Below, piece after piece: positions 6,572-12,848 of a stretch of DNA of 37,224 nt; the stretch's first letter is position 1; every line of letters starts with the position of its first letter. The position numbers were made by a program, and so were the translations under genes. Origin of the DNA: a virus. The DNA lies in the IMG/VR virus record IMGVR_UViG_3300044684_000101, positions 1 through 37,224 of that record. One strand, given 5' to 3'. Below the pieces are notes generated by a model that worked only from the letters and a program-made list of their open reading frames with translations, did no database searches and was not told where the DNA came from.

Positions 6572-6856
6572 TTATGCAGCCCGATCACGTACTGCGTCGG
6601 CCGCGATCTGCTTGTTCATCGACTCAATTTCGCGCTTGACAACTCGGTCGAATGCATCCCATACGATCCGGCCGATCAGCACCAGATTTGCATTGGTGTC
6701 GTCCTCGGCCAGAAGCTCAAACATCCGCGTCTCTTCCTCCGGGCTGGCATCGAGTTCGTCATACAGCTCGTGCCGAGCGAGGCGCTTCGAAATCTCGCGG
6801 GCCAGCGTGTCCGGATCAACCGTGAAGCCAAGCCGGAAATTTTCGATCGCGCCCAT
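6572..6856 (-). CDS. First gene of the PL operon, hypothetical acidic protein, 94 aa
   Basis: I place the start at MGAIENFRLGF (GAGGG upstream); a GTG at 6907 is possible but would fall inside the promoter. The protein is acidic and helical, with DPDTLAREISKRLARHELYD and a central DASPEEETRMFELLAEDD. In lambda the first PL gene is the basic antiterminator N; this protein is acidic and does not resemble N. The leader of about 45 bases holds no box A or box B that I can recognise. Confidence 0.68.
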   Translation of the reverse strand: MGAIENFRLGFTVDPDTLAREISKRLARHELYDELDASPEEETRMFELLAEDDTNANLVLIGRIVWDAFDRVVKREIESMNKQIAADAVRDRAA

Positions 6857-6897
6857 GGTCAGGTCCCTCGGTTGTTCGTCTGTCGTAACGTTGCTGC

Positions 6898-6949
6898 CTA
6901 CAACCACAGACTACAACCTACAACTTACCATTGCAAGCAAAAGTTGTAG
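6898..6949. promoter_or_regulatory. Left operator region (oL-like), GTTGTAG repeats
   Basis: On the minus strand GTTGTAG occurs at 6924-6918, 6917-6911 and 6904-6898, with start-to-start distances of 7 and 13 bases, and once in the opposite orientation at 6943-6949. The same motif with the same 7/13 spacing occurs at the right operator, and in both places the -10 box begins four bases into the second repeat. I infer binding sites for the repressor and/or the Cro-like protein. Confidence 0.75.
6908..6936 (-). promoter_or_regulatory. Early left promoter PL
   Basis: TTGCAA (6936-6931) and TAGTCT (6913-6908) are 17 bases apart on the minus strand, each with four of six bases matching the sigma70 consensus. 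The boxes sit inside the GTTGTAG operator repeats, and the leftward early genes begin about 45 bases beyond the expected start point. The matching structure at PR supports the call. Confidence 0.68.
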
Positions 6950-6958
6950 ATTGGGACG

Positions 6959-6983
6959 AAAAAAATCCCGCGCGAGCGGGATT
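6959..6983 (-). terminator. Terminator of the lysogenic (immunity) operon
   Basis: An 8-bp perfect stem (AATCCCGC at 6964-6971 with GCGGGATT at 6976-6983) has a four-base loop and is followed on the minus strand by a T run. It lies 17 bases after the stop of the two-span membrane gene and just upstream of PL, so it ends the repressor transcript before the early left operon. Confidence 0.85.
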
Positions 6984-7000
6984 GTTGCGAATGCGTTAAT

Positions 7001-7213
7001 TTACCGATGAGGTCGTGCGAATCCTTGAATGATCCAAGCAAGTCCCTTCGCGCCTGCAAGGCCGATCACGCCGAAAATAATGCAAAGCATGGCGAACTCA
7101 TGGCGCCCATTGGAATAGCTGCTGAGCGCGCCCAGAGCAAGCAGGGCACCCCAAATCCAGCCAATTCCGGCGATTACTCGGGCGATTCGCGATAGCCCTT
7201 CGTGCCCGTTCAT
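7001..7213 (-). CDS. Two-span membrane protein in the rex position, 70 aa
   Basis: The ATG at 7213 overlaps the stop of the lipoprotein gene (ATGA). Two hydrophobic stretches are clear: IARVIAGIGWIWGALLALGA (about residues 10-29) and FAMLCIIFGVIGLAGAKGLA (about 40-59), with a basic C-terminus. It is the last gene of the repressor operon before the terminator, the place of rexB in lambda. It should be made in lysogens. I infer a role in exclusion of other phages or other change to the host envelope; the sequence itself shows only membrane insertion. Confidence 0.72.
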   Translation of the reverse strand: MNGHEGLSRIARVIAGIGWIWGALLALGALSSYSNGRHEFAMLCIIFGVIGLAGAKGLAWIIQGFARPHR

Positions 7214-7611
7214 CGCGTGATCTGCAGGTCGTAGAGTTGTTGGTCGTCCGTCAGGCATGTGCCAGTTCCAGATTGGCTAAGGCCGCTGAACGAAAAGACG
7301 CAACGGAGATTGTGGCCGTCGGCCGCTTGCGCGAGCACATTGCCATTTCCAGTTGCGCTGATGCCGATCGCATTTCCGGTTGCAACCTGGCCACCGGAGA
7401 ATGCCGTGCCGAGCGAGAAGGCGCCTCCGCGGACGTAGACGAATTTCCCGTCATAGGTGCGATCATCGATCGTAATCGAGACAGTTTTGTCGATTTGCTT
7501 GGCGACGCCATGCGCCATTTTCCCCGGCCCACGCGGCATCAACGCCAAATCGTAGGTCGCGCATCCCGATAGAAGGGTGAGCAGGCCTATCCCCGCAAGA
7601 ATTTTGTGCAT
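7210..7611 (-). CDS. Lipoprotein in the immunity operon, 133 aa
   Basis: The N-terminus MHKILAGIGLLTLLSGC is a typical lipoprotein signal with lipobox LSGC; Cys17 would be lipidated and the mature part would face the periplasm, probably on the outer membrane as residue +2 is Ala. The mature part is rich in beta strands and Gly (VSITIDDRTYDGKFVYVRGG, then GNAIGISATGNGNVL), with a C-terminal CVFSFSGLSQSGTGTC cysteine pair. It lies directly after the repressor gene and should be expressed in lysogens. Such lipoproteins can block phage adsorption or DNA entry; this is inference here. Confidence 0.78.
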   Translation of the reverse strand: MHKILAGIGLLTLLSGCATYDLALMPRGPGKMAHGVAKQIDKTVSITIDDRTYDGKFVYVRGGAFSLGTAFSGGQVATGNAIGISATGNGNVLAQAADGHNLRCVFSFSGLSQSGTGTCLTDDQQLYDLQITR

Positions 7612-7631
7612 TTTTACCCTGCGCGCGATTG

Positions 7632-8339
7632 TTATTCAGGCACCCACTTGCCGATTGCGACGCCAATGATTTCGGCGTCCGCCGGCATCTGGCTGATTTG
7701 ATTCGGCCAGCTCGGATTGAGCCACTTGAGCATGCGCATGTCCCCCTCCATCAGCAACTGGCGGAATGTTGCGCGCGATTCGTGTGGCATTCGGAGCATC
7801 ACCATACATCGGTTGGCGACTTCCTTGGATGGATCGATTGCGACGAAATCGCCTGGAGCATACGACTTGAGGCCGGTGGGGTCATAGTTGGCCTCGCCGT
7901 CGATCCGAACCACAAAAGAACCGCTTCCATGATCGAGAGGGAATGGTATCCACTCCTCGACCCCCTCGTTCTGCAGACTGGCCATTCCCCGTCCCCATTT
8001 ATTCGCGTGTTCCCACGATATGAGAGGGAGCTTCCCGAAAGATTCTTGCATCCTACTTACTTGTTCAGAATTTCGGGGTAGTGGTTTGTCCGCAGATTTA
8101 TTTACCGATTCCTTGACGATCATCAAGCGATCGAACTTCGTTCCTGCCACCAAATCTTCCACCGGCACGTGAAGCACCGTAGCGATCTCGGCAATTTTTG
8201 TAGGCCGAGGATCCGATTTCCCGGCTTCCCACTTCTGGACAGCTTGAGGCGTGACGCCAATGGCTCGAGCCAAATCCGACTGCGACACCGACGGATCGGT
8301 AAGGCTTTCTCGGATTTGCTGGATTCGGGTGCCGATCAT
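7632..8339 (-). CDS. CI-type repressor with degenerate S24 domain, 235 aa
   Basis: This is the probable master repressor of lysogeny. AAGGA four to five bases before MIGTRIQQI favours the start at 8339 over the ATG at 8351. Residues about 19-58 form a helix-turn-helix (SQSDLARAIGVTPQAVQKWE). Residues about 105-235 follow the LexA/S24 peptidase layout, but the key positions differ: the scissile Ala-Gly region reads SWEHANKW (A112-N113), the GDSM motif reads GEAN (A150 in place of Ser), and the Lys position reads ATFRQL (R193). RecA-stimulated self-cleavage therefore seems unlikely. The gene lies between two matching operator regions and leads the lipoprotein and membrane genes. Confidence 0.88.
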   Translation of the reverse strand: MIGTRIQQIRESLTDPSVSQSDLARAIGVTPQAVQKWEAGKSDPRPTKIAEIATVLHVPVEDLVAGTKFDRLMIVKESVNKSADKPLPRNSEQVSRMQESFGKLPLISWEHANKWGRGMASLQNEGVEEWIPFPLDHGSGSFVVRIDGEANYDPTGLKSYAPGDFVAIDPSKEVANRCMVMLRMPHESRATFRQLLMEGDMRMLKWLNPSWPNQISQMPADAEIIGVAIGKWVPE

Positions 8340-8372
8340 GGTTTCCTTCATGCCGCAATGTTACAAAAATTG

Positions 8373-8437
8373 GTTGTAAGTAGCATTGCAAAAATGAGTT
8401 GGAGAAATTGGTTGTAAGTTGTAGACTGTGGTTGTAG
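8373..8437. promoter_or_regulatory. Right operator region (oR-like), GTTGTAR repeats
   Basis: On the plus strand GTTGTAA occurs at 8373-8379 and 8411-8417, and GTTGTAG at 8418-8424 and 8431-8437. The last three have starts 7 and 13 bases apart, exactly as in the left operator, and the flanking sequence (ACTGTGGTTGTAGGC) is also nearly the same. The additional upstream copy lies toward the repressor gene and could serve regulation of the repressor promoter. Confidence 0.75.
8399..8427 (+). promoter_or_regulatory. Early right promoter PR
   Basis: TTGGAG (8399-8404) and TAGACT (8422-8427) are 17 bases apart. The -10 box begins four bases into the second operator repeat, the same arrangement as at PL. 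The leader to the Cro-like ATG would be about 27 bases. The -35 box is weak by itself, so the call leans on symmetry with PL. Confidence 0.6.
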
Positions 8438-8460
8438 GCGACTCAACCAGGAACCAACCT

Positions 8461-8661
8461 ATGTCTCCAATCCAGCGCGCTGCGCAGTTGGCCGGTGGTC
8501 AATCTGCTCTCGCTCGAAAGCTTGGCTGCACTTCTCAGGCCGTCTCCAAGATGTGCTCGACGGGACGCGTGCCAGCTGAACGAGTGATCCCCATCGAAGC
8601 GGCCACTGGCGTTTCGCGGCATGAACTTCGCCCAGATCTGTATCCGCTCGAGACTGCGTAA
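8461..8661 (+). CDS. Cro-like / YdaS-type regulator, 66 aa
   Basis: The protein starts MSPIQRAAQLAGGQSALARK and contains a helix-turn-helix (about residues 13-36, SALARKLGCTSQAVSKM) followed by RVPAERVIPIEAATGVSRHELRPD in two helices. This is the pattern of the YdaS/Cro group, a DNA-binding fold used by phages as the Cro-equivalent. It is the first gene after PR and divergent from the repressor, so I infer that it represses the repressor promoter and tunes PR. AGGA lies eight bases before the ATG. Annotation pipelines may call it an antitoxin; no toxin gene is next to it. Confidence 0.82.
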   Translation: MSPIQRAAQLAGGQSALARKLGCTSQAVSKMCSTGRVPAERVIPIEAATGVSRHELRPDLYPLETA

Positions 8662-8677
8662 CCGTTTCATTTTTTCG

Positions 8678-8700
8678 TAAGGCGTCGTTAGGACGCCTTA
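8678..8700 (+). terminator. Hairpin after cro, tR1-like
   Basis: A perfect 9-bp stem (TAAGGCGTC with GACGCCTTA, loop GTTAG) lies 17 bases after the Cro-like stop. It is followed by AATTT rather than a full T run, so it would be at most a leaky terminator or a pause site. In lambda, tR1 lies at this place between cro and cII. Confidence 0.4.
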
Positions 8701-8774
8701 AATTTCCGCGTTGCAGCACGTGTAACGCTACGTGGAACACCAAGAACTTTCCAAGAAGAACAAGGGAGTAGGGC

Positions 8775-9143
8775 ATGCAGACCGAGATTCCGGTTTTTCA
8801 GGCCGTCAAGGAGCCTGACTGGGTAGCCGAGTATTTGATTGGCCGCTTGCGCAACGAGCACGACGCCGTGCTGCTTTGCTGGAACAAACGGCGAGTCAAG
8901 TATTCGATGAGCGATGCCGCGGCGCTGTTGGGGCTGCCGAAGTCGCACCTGTCGAACATCTTGGCCGGGAAGAAGTACCTGCCTTACGACATGCGGGTTC
9001 GGTTCCAGCAGTTCTGCGGGAACTACGCGATCCGCCAGTACGAGGACAAGGTTTTCGGGTTCAAAACGGTAGTCGAGACGCCGCAAGAACGTGAGCTTCG
9101 AGAGCTTCGCGCGAAGGTGGCGGCATTGGAGGCGGCGGCATGA
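8775..9143 (+). CDS. CII-position helix-turn-helix regulator, 122 aa
   Basis: The protein holds a helix-turn-helix at about residues 42-66 (KYSMSDAAALLGLPKSHLSN) and a C-terminal helix that could be a coiled coil (PQERELRELRAKVAALEA, about 102-120). GGGAG lies before the ATG. It follows the Cro-like gene and precedes the replication genes, which is the place of cII in lambda and c1 in P22. I infer a transcription regulator active early in infection; similarity to CII itself is not visible. Confidence 0.7.
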   Translation: MQTEIPVFQAVKEPDWVAEYLIGRLRNEHDAVLLCWNKRRVKYSMSDAAALLGLPKSHLSNILAGKKYLPYDMRVRFQQFCGNYAIRQYEDKVFGFKTVVETPQERELRELRAKVAALEAAA

Positions 9144-9433
9144 ACTGCAAGATCGGAAACATGGCAATCCTCATCAAGGGGAAAGGAATATCCGGCCGCA
9201 TCGTCGAGGTGATTGATGTGTGCCCACGGAATTCCCATTTCAGGTTGCCGGATGGGGGATGGCATGAGCCCGTCGACTATGAATGGATCGTCCGCTTCCA
9301 GAATCCGGTTGAGGCGCCAATGGATCACGGCCGCACGCGGACAACCGTTTACGCGCCTGTTCCTGACCGCGTTTTGCGGCCCATCACCGGCCTCCCCATC
9401 ACCGACGATGTAATCGATGAGGTGACGGCATGA
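9140..9433 (+). CDS. Hypothetical small protein, 97 aa
   Basis: The ATG overlaps the previous stop (ATGA). The sequence reads as a small beta barrel: MAILIKGKGISGRIVEVIDV, FRLPDGGWHEP, WIVRFQNPV, then DRVLRPITG. I recall similar short proteins of unknown function near phage replication genes. No catalytic motif is visible. Confidence 0.68.
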   Translation: MNCKIGNMAILIKGKGISGRIVEVIDVCPRNSHFRLPDGGWHEPVDYEWIVRFQNPVEAPMDHGRTRTTVYAPVPDRVLRPITGLPITDDVIDEVTA

Positions 9434-9741
9434 ATGGCACCTTTGCCGAGTACGCAACAAGCACTGCGTTTCTCGTCCAACTGTCGAAGAACCAGTGTAA
9501 TGCGTTGTTACGTGTCTCAGCAGTCACTTTTGACACGCTGGTTCAGGTCAGCACATTGCAGTCTCTGGAGGCGCGCGGCCTCGTTTTCTGGAAGCGCGAT
9601 CACCTCGGGCGAGCGATCGATTTCGGTGGTCTGACTCGAGCCGGCGAACTGATGGTCGAACTCCTGAAGGAAGCCGGCATGACGATCGAGAGCACCAACT
9701 CTGTCGGGATGCTGAAGCGCCTCGCTCGGGAGGCCGCATGA
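9430..9741 (+). CDS. Hypothetical small protein, possible winged helix, 103 aa
   Basis: The start overlaps the previous stop (ATGA). The order of helices and the C-terminal LEARGLVFWKRD ... IDFGGLTRAGELMVEL resembles a winged helix as in MarR-type proteins (LxxRGLV, then a wing, then GLTxxG). This fold is inferred from the pattern only. It may bind DNA, perhaps at the replication origin nearby. Confidence 0.6.
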   Translation: MNGTFAEYATSTAFLVQLSKNQCNALLRVSAVTFDTLVQVSTLQSLEARGLVFWKRDHLGRAIDFGGLTRAGELMVELLKEAGMTIESTNSVGMLKRLAREAA

Positions 9742-9824
9742 CACCCCTTCTCGGAGCATTCATCGCATGGAGCGCCCTGTTTGTTGGGCTGCTCGGTATG
9801 TTTTTCTGGCTGATGCGGAAGTGA
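9738..9824 (+). CDS. Tiny single-span membrane peptide, 28 aa
   Basis: The ATG overlaps the previous stop (ATGA) with GGGAGG upstream, and the stop lies three bases before the next ATG. The peptide is almost all one hydrophobic span (LLGAFIAWSALFVGLLGMFF) with a basic end, RK. Its strong ribosome site and coupling on both sides make it plausible in spite of its size. Confidence 0.55.
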   Translation: MTPLLGAFIAWSALFVGLLGMFFWLMRK

Positions 9825-9827
9825 TAA

Positions 9828-10601
9828 ATGGCCGGTGACTGGATCAAGATGCGCACGAACCTGTGGGATGACCCTCGGGTTTCGAACTTGTGCGATCTGA
9901 CCGGGTGTAGCGAAGCAGCGGTGGTTGGCGGTCTGTACTGGCTCTGGGCTACGGCCGACGACCATTCGGCTGATGGCGAGCTGCACGGCCTGACGCTCGC
10001 GGCGATCGCCCGTAAGACTGGCGTTCCGAATCTCGGAACGGCCCTCTGTCAGATCGGTTGGATTGAAGAGATTGACGGCGGCGTTCGAATCGTTCGGTTC
10101 GATGACCACAACGGAACGTCTGCCAAGAAGCGAGCTGATACGGCAAAACGCGTCGCGAAACATAGAGGTAACGCTGATGTAACGCATAGCGCGTTACAAG
10201 ATGAGGAGTCCTGCGTTACAGGTGCGTTAGCTAGAGAAAGAGAAGAGAAAGAGAAGAACAGAAACGTAAGTGGTACTTCAAGCTCAGTAGCACGCGCTTC
10301 GCGCTTGCCCAAGGACTGGTATCCCTCCGAGGAGGAAGCGACGTTCTGCAGAACCGAACGGCCAGACCTGAACGTGCAGCAAGTCGCAAGCGAGTTCCGG
10401 GATTACTGGACTGCCAGACCTGGGAAGGACGGCACGAAGCTTGATTGGACCGCTACGTGGCGGAACTGGGTGAGGCGGCAGCGTGCGCAGAACGGCCGAA
10501 GTCCGCCGTCGAACTTCCAGGATCGCAACGACGCAACCATCGCAGCACTGACCGGCAGGGATCGAACGTATGAACCAGATGACCGAACCATCGATGTATG
10601 A
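9828..10601 (+). CDS. Replication initiator (O-like), 257 aa
   Basis: The N-terminal domain (about residues 1-110, MAGDWIKMRTNLWDDPRVSN, then VVGGLYWLWATADDH) resembles phage replication proteins of the winged-helix initiator class. The middle (about 105-160) is a charged linker whose DNA carries phased TAACGC repeats. The C-terminal domain (LPKDWYPSEEE, then FRDYWTARPGKDGTKLDWTA, TWRNWVRRQ) is the DnaT/O-like C-terminal segment found in many phage and plasmid initiators. It is followed by a P-like helicase loader, as in lambda O-P. Confidence 0.85.
   Translation: MAGDWIKMRTNLWDDPRVSNLCDLTGCSEAAVVGGLYWLWATADDHSADGELHGLTLAAIARKTGVPNLGTALCQIGWIEEIDGGVRIVRFDDHNGTSAKKRADTAKRVAKHRGNADVTHSALQDEESCVTGALAREREEKEKNRNVSGTSSSVARASRLPKDWYPSEEEATFCRTERPDLNVQQVASEFRDYWTARPGKDGTKLDWTATWRNWVRRQRAQNGRSPPSNFQDRNDATIAALTGRDRTYEPDDRTIDV
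10168..10230. other. Iteron-like repeats, putative replication origin
   Basis: Inside the initiator gene, GTAACGC occurs at 10168 and 10179, and its reverse complement GCGTTAC at 10191 and 10213, with GCGTTAG at 10224. Distances within each orientation are 11, 22 and 11 bases, so the sites lie on one face of the helix. The pair 10179-10197 forms a dyad with a five-base centre. A purine-rich stretch (AGAGAAAGAG type, 10233-10262) follows. Lambda ori has the same plan: iterons inside O followed by an easily melted tract. Confidence 0.68.
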
Positions 10602-11214
10602 GCGTCCCGAGCGCCTGGAATGGCCGCTCAACGCTCTGCCGAAGCACTGGATCGAAGCCCTGTTCGCGAAGATGAGCGCGTTCTACGGGTCGAAGTTCGC
10701 GACGATGTGGAGCGGTTCGAAGCCCGAGGAAGTGCAGAAGGCGTGGGCGATCGAGTTGCACAAGCTGTCGCGCGAACAGTTGAAGGCGGGCAGCGACGCG
10801 CTCACCGCATTCGCGAAGCCTCCGACGCTGCCGGAATTCGTGGCGCACTGCAAGAGCACCCGGGCCGAGCAAGCCGCCGCAACGGCGCCGAAACTGGCCG
10901 ACGAGAAGCGGGCCGACCAGGCGACCGTGGACGCAAACATGGGGCGCATCCGGGCTGCCAGTGCGCGTTTAATGACGAAGGAACCGACCGCCGAATGGGC
11001 GTTTCAGCTCGTGCTCCGTGGAAAGTCGGCCGGGGGGCAGAAGCTCCCAATGCAGGTCGCCAGCTGCGCGATGGACGCCATCACGTCGACGGCCGGCCTC
11101 CGCGTCGTCAACACATGCTCGGACCCGGAACTGCGGCGGCAGTACGCAGAGATTCGACAGGCCGTTGTGGATGAGTACTCGGCAGCGGGCAAACCGCTCT
11201 GGGGTGTGCGATGA
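10570..11214 (+). CDS. Lambda P-like helicase loader, 214 aa
   Basis: The N-terminal half (KHWIEALFAKMSAFYGSKFA, then VQKAWAIELHKLSREQLKAG and PPTLPEFVAHCKS, about residues 25-95) has the W, YG, W and PPTLPEF positions typical of the lambda replication protein P family. These proteins bring the host DnaB helicase to the origin bound by the initiator. It overlaps the end of the initiator gene by 32 bases. The C-terminal half (about 115-214) is more variable. Confidence 0.78.
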   Translation: MNQMTEPSMYERPERLEWPLNALPKHWIEALFAKMSAFYGSKFATMWSGSKPEEVQKAWAIELHKLSREQLKAGSDALTAFAKPPTLPEFVAHCKSTRAEQAAATAPKLADEKRADQATVDANMGRIRAASARLMTKEPTAEWAFQLVLRGKSAGGQKLPMQVASCAMDAITSTAGLRVVNTCSDPELRRQYAEIRQAVVDEYSAAGKPLWGVR

Positions 11215-11396
11215 CATGGTTCATAACCGGCAAATTGAGGCCAGGGATTTACTACGGCGGAATAGTTCGGCGTGATCGCAAGCCGCAGATTTTCTGGTCG
11301 AACGGTCAATGGCTTTATACCGCGAATCATCGTGCTAGTCGGAAAAGATGCAATGCAGCGCGGGACTGGTGCATGAAGATGAATGGGTGGAATTGA
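11211..11396 (+). CDS. Hypothetical small protein, 61 aa
   Basis: The start overlaps the previous stop (ATGA). The peptide MTWFITGKLRPGIYYGGIVR is basic and aromatic, with two Cys near the end (KRCNAARDWCMKMNG). I do not recognise a family. It lies between the helicase loader and NinG, and ends two bases before the NinG start, which supports it. Confidence 0.6.
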   Translation: MTWFITGKLRPGIYYGGIVRRDRKPQIFWSNGQWLYTANHRASRKRCNAARDWCMKMNGWN

Positions 11397-11398
11397 TT

Positions 11399-11959
11399 GT
11401 GAAAAGTCTCAAGTCCAAGCGATGCCGCATCTGCGCCCGCGAGTTCACCCCGATCAGCAGCATGTCGAAGGTGTGCTCGGTTCACTGCTCGATGGAATGG
11501 TCGCGGCGCGTCTCGGCGAAGAAAGCGGAGCAAGAAGCTCGGACGGAGCGGAAGGAGACGCGGGAGGCCAAAGAACGACTCAAGACGCGCGGGGATCACC
11601 TGAATGAGCTTCAGCAGGTGTTTAACACATGGATTCGACTTCGTGACGCCGATAAGTCATGTATCTCATGCGGTCGGAACCATCAAGGCCAATGGCACGC
11701 GGGGCATTACTTAGGAGTCGGGCGTGTACCTGCACTTCGCTTCGAGCCGGATAACGTCCATAAACAGTGCAAGCCATGTAATACGGATCTCAGCGGGAAT
11801 CCGATTCGCTATCGCGCCAGGCTTGTTGAGTTGATCGGCCTAGAGCGAGTGGAGTGGCTGGAAGGACCGCACGAGCCTTTGAAATTGACCGTGTCGGATA
11901 TCAAGGAAATGAAGTCGTACTACCGCGCCGAGGTTCGGCGCCTCAAAAAGGAGATGTGA
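11399..11959 (+). CDS. ninG: NinG/Rap recombination protein, 186 aa
   Basis: NinG (Rap, Orf) proteins are Holliday-junction nucleases that aid phage recombination. I choose the GTG at 11399 (MKSLKSKRCRICAREF). An N-terminal zinc site (RCRIC ... VCSVHC) is followed by a long charged coiled coil (about residues 40-75), then the family core: WIRLRDADKSCISCGRN, QWHAGHYLGVG, LRFEPDNVHKQCKPCN and SGNPIRYR. These contain the second zinc site and the HNH-like His residues. Length agrees with the lambda family. Confidence 0.92.
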   Translation: MKSLKSKRCRICAREFTPISSMSKVCSVHCSMEWSRRVSAKKAEQEARTERKETREAKERLKTRGDHLNELQQVFNTWIRLRDADKSCISCGRNHQGQWHAGHYLGVGRVPALRFEPDNVHKQCKPCNTDLSGNPIRYRARLVELIGLERVEWLEGPHEPLKLTVSDIKEMKSYYRAEVRRLKKEM

Positions 11960-11960
11960 G

Positions 11961-12353
11961 ATGAACATGGCGACCAACACGAATCGCACCGACGATGAGC
12001 AACTTGAAGACATGATTCAGCGGAAGGGCAAGACGGCACCGCGCGTGACGCCGGCAGACATCGAGGCGTGCATTGCCGAGACGCATTACTTCACGGCTAC
12101 CGATGGTGTCTACGGCGCGGCGATCGTCGATGGTGTCGAGAGTGGGGCGACCGCGCCGCTGTCGCTGCTGACGTTCTGCGTGCTCGTGCTGCGCAACGGC
12201 TTCACCGTAACCGGCGAAAGTGCCTGCGCGTCGCCCGAGAACTTCGACGCCGAGATCGGCCGCAAGATCGCTCGAGACAACGCCAAGAACAAGATCTGGC
12301 TTCTGGAAGGTTATCTGCTGAAGCAGCGTCTTCACGACGGTGAAGGGTTCTGA
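11961..12353 (+). CDS. N4 gp49 / Sf6 gp66 family protein, 130 aa
   Basis: The block LLTFCVLVLRNGFTVTGESA (about residues 69-88), followed by CASPENFDAEIGRKIARDNA and KIWLLEGYLLKQRL, is the clear signature of the Phage_gp49_66 family, common in early operons. The function is not known; a role in host takeover or nucleotide metabolism has not been shown. Met3 (11967) is an alternative start. Confidence 0.85.
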   Translation: MNMATNTNRTDDEQLEDMIQRKGKTAPRVTPADIEACIAETHYFTATDGVYGAAIVDGVESGATAPLSLLTFCVLVLRNGFTVTGESACASPENFDAEIGRKIARDNAKNKIWLLEGYLLKQRLHDGEGF

Positions 12354-12383
12354 TTCGGTTAGGCGGATGAAGAGGGAGGCAGC

Positions 12384-12848
12384 ATGAGCAAGAAACGGAA
12401 GGTATACCGCCCGCGCCCGGTGAGGCTGAACGCCTGCACTGCGGCGCTCGAGAGGAATCGAGTGATGAAGCAGGCAGTCACGGGCGATTTCACGGACGAG
12501 CTCGAGGTTGCCGCTTTGGCTGCTATCGATGCGATCGCTCGGGGGTACGGGACGAAGGACCAGTGGGACACGCTGGCGAACTGCCTGAACCACGGCTGGT
12601 TGCTGGCGAAGGCTGGCCTGGGTGAGGAGGCTCGGGGAACGTTCAACGACGCCCACGAGGCGATGCGCCGGATGGTGCCGGTCTATCACCAGACCGGGAA
12701 GCTGGCCTTCCAATCAAAACGCGATCAAGAAACGATCGAATCGGCGATTGCGATCTGGATCGAGCAATTGAAGATTATCACCATCGGCGAGCTCGCCAGC
12801 GCAATGAAGGTCGTCGAAGAGAACTACTGGAAGCATCAGGAGGCATGA
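12384..12848 (+). CDS. Conserved-looking phage protein, 154 aa
   Basis: The N-terminus is very basic (MSKKRKVYRPRPVRLN). The body is helical with AARGYGTKDQWDTL-type and NCLNHGWLLAKAGLGEEA segments, and MRRMVPVYHQTGKLAFQSK further on. I recall close relatives among Burkholderia-type phages before the Q region, without known function. The basic start suggests nucleic acid or nucleoprotein contact (inference). GGGAGG precedes the ATG. Confidence 0.7.
   Translation: MSKKRKVYRPRPVRLNACTAALERNRVMKQAVTGDFTDELEVAALAAIDAIARGYGTKDQWDTLANCLNHGWLLAKAGLGEEARGTFNDAHEAMRRMVPVYHQTGKLAFQSKRDQETIESAIAIWIEQLKIITIGELASAMKVVEENYWKHQEA

Noticed and set aside
8461-8661. Toxin-antitoxin reading of the YdaS-like protein
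   Set aside because: The gene is the first after PR and opposite the repressor with no partner toxin gene adjacent, so a Cro role fits better.
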